Under the pieces are notes generated by a model that saw only the letters and a program-made list of their open reading frames with translations, was not told where the DNA came from and did no database searches. A stretch of 27,201 nucleotides of DNA from Pontimonas sp. Its GTDB lineage: Bacteria > Actinomycetota > Actinomycetes > Actinomycetales > Microbacteriaceae. This document shows, one piece after another, positions 23,437-27,201 of the stretch (positions within the stretch are counted from its first letter, which is position 1; each line of letters opens with the position of its first letter). Location of the stretch: the NCBI GenBank assembly GCA_017852615.1, contig JAFMKX010000009.1, positions 1,497 through 28,697 of the forward strand, written 5' to 3'. The position numbers and the translations under genes are program-made.

Positions 23437-23697
23437 ATGGACAACCAAGAAGCAACCATCGAGTTCTACGGAGCCAGCTGGTGCGGCGATTGCGTTCGCG
23501 CTCAAGCACTCTTGGAGCACTACGGAGCACCCTTCAACTACCACGATGTGGATGCCAGCGCCGAGGACAAAGCCCGAGCAATTGAATTGAGTGGGCGGCC
23601 CAATATTCCCGTGCTTGCCTTCCCTGACGGTTCGGTACTGACCGAGCCCAGTAACCCCCTGCTTAATGCGAAACTCACCGAACTGGGGATGATTTAG
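23437..23697 (+). CDS. Mycoredoxin/glutaredoxin-like protein
   Basis: 86 residues, thioredoxin-like fold. The redox motif is C16-G-D-C19 in YGASWCGDCVRAQALLEHYG, and the cis-proline is P58 (PNIPVLAFPDGS). Actinobacterial mycoredoxins reduce mycothiol-mixed disulfides, usually through a CGYC-type site; the CGDC variant with Asp between the cysteines is a departure that could shift redox potential. The Shine-Dalgarno (GAAAGAAG) lies upstream of ATG. The nuclease gene follows 34 nt later but has its own apparent promoter. Confidence 0.87.
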   Translation: MDNQEATIEFYGASWCGDCVRAQALLEHYGAPFNYHDVDASAEDKARAIELSGRPNIPVLAFPDGSVLTEPSNPLLNAKLTELGMI

Positions 23698-23719
23698 CTA
23701 CTCCGTCACCGGCTAGAGG

Positions 23720-23725
23720 TATTCT
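23720..23725 (+). promoter_or_regulatory. Candidate -10 element of leaderless TM0106-type nuclease mRNA
   Basis: TATTCT is followed by exactly 6 nt and then the ATG at 23732. Confidence 0.5.
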
Positions 23726-23731
23726 CCCCTC

Positions 23732-25387
23732 ATGCAGACGCTCGGTGATGGCTCGTGGGTAATTTCCGCTAGCGATCTGGGCATCTATGCAGGATGCCCG
23801 TGGCGTTTAGCTCGAGTTGCCGATGAAAAACTTGGCAAAGGAATTCACGTTCCCGCCCTCGATGACCCGATGATGGTCTTGGTTGCCCGCTTAGGCCTGG
23901 AGCACGAAGCGCGACAGTGGGACATCCTGCGACGTGAACTAGGAGACGTCGTAGAAATCTCTTATGACCGGGCAAGCTCCGACGATGCAGCACTGTGGCG
24001 CAGCTCCATTATGCGAGCAGCATCTCAGACTCACGAAGCACTGCGCTCCTCAACCAAAGCCATCTTTCAAGGCGTTTTATACCAAGAAGAAATACCCCAC
24101 CCTGAGCTGAAGGTGGGATTCCAAGGATTTGCGGATTTTCTGGTCAAAGCCGGCGACGTATGGGAAGTGTGGGATTCCAAACTGGCCCGGAAAGCTAAAG
24201 ACGCAGCGCTCGTGCAGGTCAGTGCCTATGTCGATCAGCTGCGCCAGATCGGTATCCCCACCTCCGACACCGTGAGATTGATTCTTGGTGATGGATCGCA
24301 CAGTGTTCACCAGGCCAGTGATCACCTTGGGGAATATCTCTCACTGCGAGAAAAGGTTCTCGCCCTGATTGTGGAACGCTCCGCTGACCCTCACCCCGTG
24401 CCCTGGAATGACTCCCGATATATGGCCTGTGGAACAAAGGGATGCCCCGCCTGCAGTGAACAGATCCCCTTGCACGACGACCTTTTCCTCATTGCTGGCA
24501 TCAAAAAGTCACAACGAGAGAAACTTCTCGTCGCTGGCTTTGCCCATCTGAGTGATTTTGCCAACGCGAGTCGCGACGAAGTGCGCCGCAACACCTCGGG
24601 AATCGGACGTGACACCCTGGCGGGTCTGCATCTTCAAGCATCCCTGCAACACGCCACCAGGTCTCACCCGGATTCGCCTCCGGCCTGGGAGGTAGTCTCT
24701 CGCTCTGTTCTGGCTTCGATCCCCCGGCCAAGCCCGGGAGACATTTTTTTTGATTTTGAAGGAGACCCCACCTACCAGGAATGGGATATACGTCCCCGCG
24801 AGGGACAACCGGACACCTTCGGCATTGAATATCTCTTCGGGCTCTGGGGCGAGGGGCTCGGAACCAGTGCGGAAGACCCCCATTTTCTGGGGTTGTGGGC
24901 AGAGACCTTCGAGCAAGAAAAACAAGCACTAGAGAGTTTCTGCGCCCTCATCAGCGATCGTTTGGAAAAGTTTCCCGACCTTCACATCTATCACTACGCC
25001 TCGTATGAACGAACCCGCCTGGCAGTCTTGGTCAAACGCCACCAGGTCGCCGGGGACTGTGTGGAGAAATTACTCGATGGCGTCCTGGTCGATTTGTTTT
25101 CGGTGGTCACCAAGGGCATCAAGGTCGGCCTGCCCAGTTATTCCCTGAAAGCACTCGAAGCGCTCTACTTCCCTCCCGAAACTCGCACCGGGATTGCCGG
25201 CGGCGGTGAGTCAGTTGTGGCTTTTTCTGACTACCTCAAGGCCAAGGACGACGGCGATGAACTTCGGGCCCGCGAGCTCAAAGACAGCATCGTGCACTAC
25301 AACCGCATCGATTGCTTTTCCGCGCAGGCTTTGCGTGATTGGTTGCTCAACGACGTTCTCGCGGCTTCGCCCAGTGCGACAGATTAA
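23732..25387 (+). CDS. TM0106-family RecB/Cas4-like nuclease with RNase H-like exonuclease domain
   Basis: 551 residues. The N-terminal nuclease half has D135 (GFADFL) and D148-x-K150 (VWDSKLA), the PD-(D/E)XK core. Four cysteines, C22 (GCPW) and C233, C238 and C241 (CGTKGCPAC), match the Fe-S cluster arrangement of Cas4/AddB-type nucleases. Then comes a helix-hairpin-helix-like stretch (about 255-300). A DEDD/RNase H-like domain follows, starting at D341-F-E343 (DIFFDFEGDP) and ending near IHYNRIDCFSAQALRDWL-type residues. Many actinobacterial relatives continue into a DNA2-like helicase; this protein stops without one. A DNA repair or processing role is inferred. Its stop overlaps that of the J-domain gene. 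Confidence 0.87.
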   Translation: MQTLGDGSWVISASDLGIYAGCPWRLARVADEKLGKGIHVPALDDPMMVLVARLGLEHEARQWDILRRELGDVVEISYDRASSDDAALWRSSIMRAASQTHEALRSSTKAIFQGVLYQEEIPHPELKVGFQGFADFLVKAGDVWEVWDSKLARKAKDAALVQVSAYVDQLRQIGIPTSDTVRLILGDGSHSVHQASDHLGEYLSLREKVLALIVERSADPHPVPWNDSRYMACGTKGCPACSEQIPLHDDLFLIAGIKKSQREKLLVAGFAHLSDFANASRDEVRRNTSGIGRDTLAGLHLQASLQHATRSHPDSPPAWEVVSRSVLASIPRPSPGDIFFDFEGDPTYQEWDIRPREGQPDTFGIEYLFGLWGEGLGTSAEDPHFLGLWAETFEQEKQALESFCALISDRLEKFPDLHIYHYASYERTRLAVLVKRHQVAGDCVEKLLDGVLVDLFSVVTKGIKVGLPSYSLKALEALYFPPETRTGIAGGGESVVAFSDYLKAKDDGDELRARELKDSIVHYNRIDCFSAQALRDWLLNDVLAASPSATD

Positions 25388-26307
25388 ACGAATCGAATAC
25401 CCGCAGAGAGCTTCTCTCTGACAGGAAACAGGTCATCGCCTACCAAGGATCGAGACGTGGCAGGAGTATCACCGGTGACTAGTTCGCACACAGCGCTCTG
25501 GCGCACCAGGTAGCACGGAATTCCACGCTTGAGACGAATAAGCGCTACGTCGTGCTCAGCATGATCATCGGGGACGACATACGCCAAGGCGCTGACCTTC
25601 ACCCCCAGGGACTTCGGGAAATAACGTGCCTGAGACCACAAAGTCGCCCACGGCTTCTGCGTTCCCGGTATTCCTTCTCCGACAAGCTCGCCGCGCACGA
25701 TGCGCACAGCAGAGCCCCAATTTTCGCTGGCGATAGCCCACAACAGGCTGGGCCCCAGGAGAACATGGTCAATCTTGGACACCGTGGAGGACCTATCTCC
25801 CTCCACCAAGACGTCATGCCACACCACGAAAGGAGGCCCCAGTTCAGCCAAAGCGGTGGCGGTGGCCTCTTCCGCGATAGCTGCGTCTAGTGTGTGGCGT
25901 ATTTCGGGCGGAACCTGATTGATAATCGCTGGGTCAAAAATATTTTCCGGCGTGCTCCCCAGCCCCCACCAGGACCGAACTTGTCGACCGTAGAGCTCAC
26001 GAAACCATCCGCCAGGATGCCCATAACTTTTGAGTCCTCCGGAAGTACTCCCCGTCGGGCTCGGGCTTCGCGTCATCCAGGAGCTTTCGCGATGAGTGGA
26101 AGACACCCGTGAGGATCCCGTGGGAAGGCTCGAGGGCTCACTAATTTCTTTCCACGCCCTTTGCACGAGTGCGAATCGTTCGGGGGAACCTCCCGTGTCG
26201 GGATGCGCTGCGCGCAACGCCACGCGATACGCAGATTTCATCTCCTCGGCACTCGCTCCGGGCTTTATCCCCAGAATGTCGTAGGGGTCTGGAGAATGAG
26301 TCACCAT
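25384..26307 (-). CDS. J-domain protein with NERD-like C-terminal domain
   Basis: 307 residues. An N-terminal J-domain (YDILGIKPGASAEEMKSAYR, HPD at 35-37) should stimulate a DnaK ATPase. A Ser/Thr/Pro-rich linker (about 55-95) follows. The C-terminal half resembles a NERD fold around residues 155-215, with SKIDHVLLGPSLLWAI. The usual Asp/Glu and Lys after that strand appear as A193 and E195 (ASENWG), so nuclease activity is doubtful. No Gly/Phe-rich or zinc-finger region of true DnaJ is present. AGGGGG precedes the ATG. It lies 54 nt after the Nudix gene and may be co-transcribed with it. The NERD assignment is by eye. Confidence 0.8.
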   Translation of the reverse strand: MVTHSPDPYDILGIKPGASAEEMKSAYRVALRAAHPDTGGSPERFALVQRAWKEISEPSSLPTGSSRVSSTHRESSWMTRSPSPTGSTSGGLKSYGHPGGWFRELYGRQVRSWWGLGSTPENIFDPAIINQVPPEIRHTLDAAIAEEATATALAELGPPFVVWHDVLVEGDRSSTVSKIDHVLLGPSLLWAIASENWGSAVRIVRGELVGEGIPGTQKPWATLWSQARYFPKSLGVKVSALAYVVPDDHAEHDVALIRLKRGIPCYLVRQSAVCELVTGDTPATSRSLVGDDLFPVREKLSAGIRFV

Positions 26308-26361
26308 CGATTACCCCCTCACCCCAGAACAACCCTGCAAACCCAGCCTAAAAGGCCGGCC

Positions 26362-26850
26362 TTAGCTTCGCCTGAGGGTCGACCACGTCATCTGCGATGA
26401 CGCCACGCCATTATCAGCATCAATGGCGAAGCTCGCGTGGAGGAATTCCCCCTCGAGAGCGCGAGGAAGCCACAGCTTGGCATCAGCCCACATGGCATCC
26501 CAGGGCATCTCGGTGCGAGGCCACCACGTGGGATGGAGCTCCGGCGATGAAGTAGGGGTTCCATCAAACCTCGTCGCGATAAAAGCATGCGATCTCTGGG
26601 AGAGCTCTGGTCGGGTCACAAAGGGATATTCCACCACCGCAATGGGAGTCAAGTGTCGTGGGTCCAGGGAAATCCCCACCTCCTCAGCAACTTCTCGACA
26701 GGCTGCTTGTTCGGCGTTTTCGCCTGGTTCCCACTTGCCGCCCGGGCCGACGATTTTTCCCACACCCAACCCAGTGAGTTTCTCCCCCAACAACACTTCC
26801 CACTGACCCTGAGACACTCGAAGCAGGTAGACCACGGAAACATCGAACAT
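26362..26850 (-). CDS. Nudix hydrolase (MutT/MTH1-like)
   Basis: 162 residues from the ATG at 26850. The Nudix box runs from G38 through E44 and R52-E53 to E56-E57-V58-G59, satisfying Gx5Ex7REUxEExGU and binding Mg2+. The preceding LLGEKLTGLGVGKIVGPGG resembles 8-oxo-dGTP-type hydrolases that sanitise nucleotide pools, but substrate cannot be set from sequence. TAACCT exactly 6 nt upstream of the ATG implies a leaderless transcript, and favours this ATG over the GTG one codon earlier. Confidence 0.92.
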   Translation of the reverse strand: MFDVSVVYLLRVSQGQWEVLLGEKLTGLGVGKIVGPGGKWEPGENAEQAACREVAEEVGISLDPRHLTPIAVVEYPFVTRPELSQRSHAFIATRFDGTPTSSPELHPTWWPRTEMPWDAMWADAKLWLPRALEGEFLHASFAIDADNGVASSQMTWSTLRRS

Positions 26851-26856
26851 CACTTC

Positions 26857-26862
26857 AGGTTA
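26857..26862 (-). promoter_or_regulatory. Candidate -10 element of leaderless Nudix mRNA
   Basis: TAACCT is 6 nt upstream of the ATG at 26850. Confidence 0.45.
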
Positions 26863-26898
26863 GGCCCCCCGTGGGCGAAGCGGGAAATATCCGCCTGC

Positions 26899-26904
26899 TA
26901 CCCT
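26899..26904 (+). promoter_or_regulatory. Candidate -10 element of leaderless membrane-protein mRNA
   Basis: TACCCT is 7 nt upstream of the GTG at 26912, with no Shine-Dalgarno in between. Confidence 0.4.
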
Positions 26905-26911
26905 TGTGTAG

Positions 26912-27201
26912 GTGAGGGATACTTATCGCGAAACCGCCTTAGATAACACGGCATCGATTCCTCGAATCCTATTTTCTGTTCTGAGCCTTCTCGCTGCGAT
27001 TGGCGTTACCGCTGCTCTCACTCTGCAAATTTCAGACCAGTGGGTCTATGAGGAATTTGTTGCCCACGAATTCTTTGCCTATTTTTCTTTCCAGCAGGGT
27101 TTTGGCCTTGTGATTGTTCTGGTGGCTTCGGGAATTTATGGGCTTCAAAGCGCTCGCGATACTCTGGCGCTTTCTGCTGCTCGCGCAGCTTTCGTGATGT
27201 A
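26912..27201 (+). CDS. Pr6Pr-like membrane protein (partial, C-terminus beyond window)
   Basis: The frame is open from a GTG at 26912 to the window end, about 96 residues. It is the first possible start after an in-frame TAG at 26909. Two hydrophobic helices are visible (about 17-40 and 66-86), separated by an aromatic-rich segment with EFFAYFSFQQGFGLVIVLV. This resembles the YFTIQSN motif region of the Pr6Pr family of multi-spanning membrane proteins, followed by an AARAAFVMY stretch like its next helix. The function of the family is unknown. It is divergent from the Nudix gene. The family call is tentative because most of the protein is missing. Confidence 0.68.
   Translation, partial: MRDTYRETALDNTASIPRILFSVLSLLAAIGVTAALTLQISDQWVYEEFVAHEFFAYFSFQQGFGLVIVLVASGIYGLQSARDTLALSAARAAFVM

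Noticed and set aside
23732..25387. Recent truncation of a nuclease-helicase fusion
   Set aside because: The end follows the normal close of the DEDD domain and interlocks with the next gene's stop; helicase-free members of the family exist.
26352..26363. Palindrome AAGGCCGGCCTT at the end of the Nudix gene as a terminator
   Set aside because: It has no loop bases, so a stable RNA hairpin is unlikely; it overlaps the stop codon and may be chance.

Overview
The window looks like core chromosome of a small, streamlined actinobacterium, most likely a planktonic member of Microbacteriaceae (Luna-type or marine relatives). The signs are: a microbial rhodopsin gene; the actinobacterial orders orn - tRNA-His and rpsO - pnp - M16 peptidase; gatC-gatA-gatB next to ligA; a mycoredoxin-like thioredoxin-fold protein; moderate-to-high GC; very short intergenic gaps; and several apparent leaderless start sites (TANNNT, 6-7 nt, then ATG/GTG). 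The assignment is an inference from gene content. There is no rRNA gene, CRISPR array, insertion sequence or phage gene.

Layout. 1-1689 (minus): a MacB-like ABC ATPase (cut by the window edge) and its MacA/HlyD-like adaptor. 1856-2592 (plus): oligoribonuclease orn and tRNA-His(GTG). 2571-5915 (minus): an operon behind a TPP riboswitch that encodes a YkoE-type S component, a fused EcfA-EcfA'-EcfT protein and a P-loop kinase-like protein. 5927-7756 (minus): glycosyltransferase 2, GNAT acetyltransferase and DUF427 protein. 7981-9735 (mostly plus): a cold-shock protein with a hairpin leader, an FBP-type zinc protein, a 57-residue membrane protein (minus) and an alpha/beta hydrolase. 9732-15328 (minus): gatB, gatA, gatC and ligA. 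15374-17391 (minus): a histidine phosphatase and an M16 zinc peptidase. 17492-18202 (minus): a proton-pump-type rhodopsin between its own terminator and a long AT-rich upstream region. 18569-21396 (minus): pnp and rpsO. 21708-23150 (minus): aspartase aspA. 23437-25387 (plus): a mycoredoxin-like protein and a TM0106-type RecB/Cas4-like nuclease. 25384-26850 (minus): a J-domain protein and a Nudix hydrolase. 26912-27201 (plus): the start of a Pr6Pr-like membrane protein.

Functionally this is housekeeping plus nutrient and energy acquisition: RNA turnover (orn, pnp), tRNA-dependent amidation (gatCAB), DNA replication and repair (ligA), thiamine-precursor uptake under TPP control, and light-driven proton pumping. 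The points most worth a second look are: the rhodopsin, which has Met where proteorhodopsins have the conserved His and sits inside the usual pnp-M16 junction; the uncharacterised kinase-like gene in the TPP-controlled operon; a readable SD/anti-SD/anti-anti-SD logic downstream of the riboswitch; four tail-to-tail gene junctions that all overlap; and a J-domain protein carrying a degenerate NERD-like domain.
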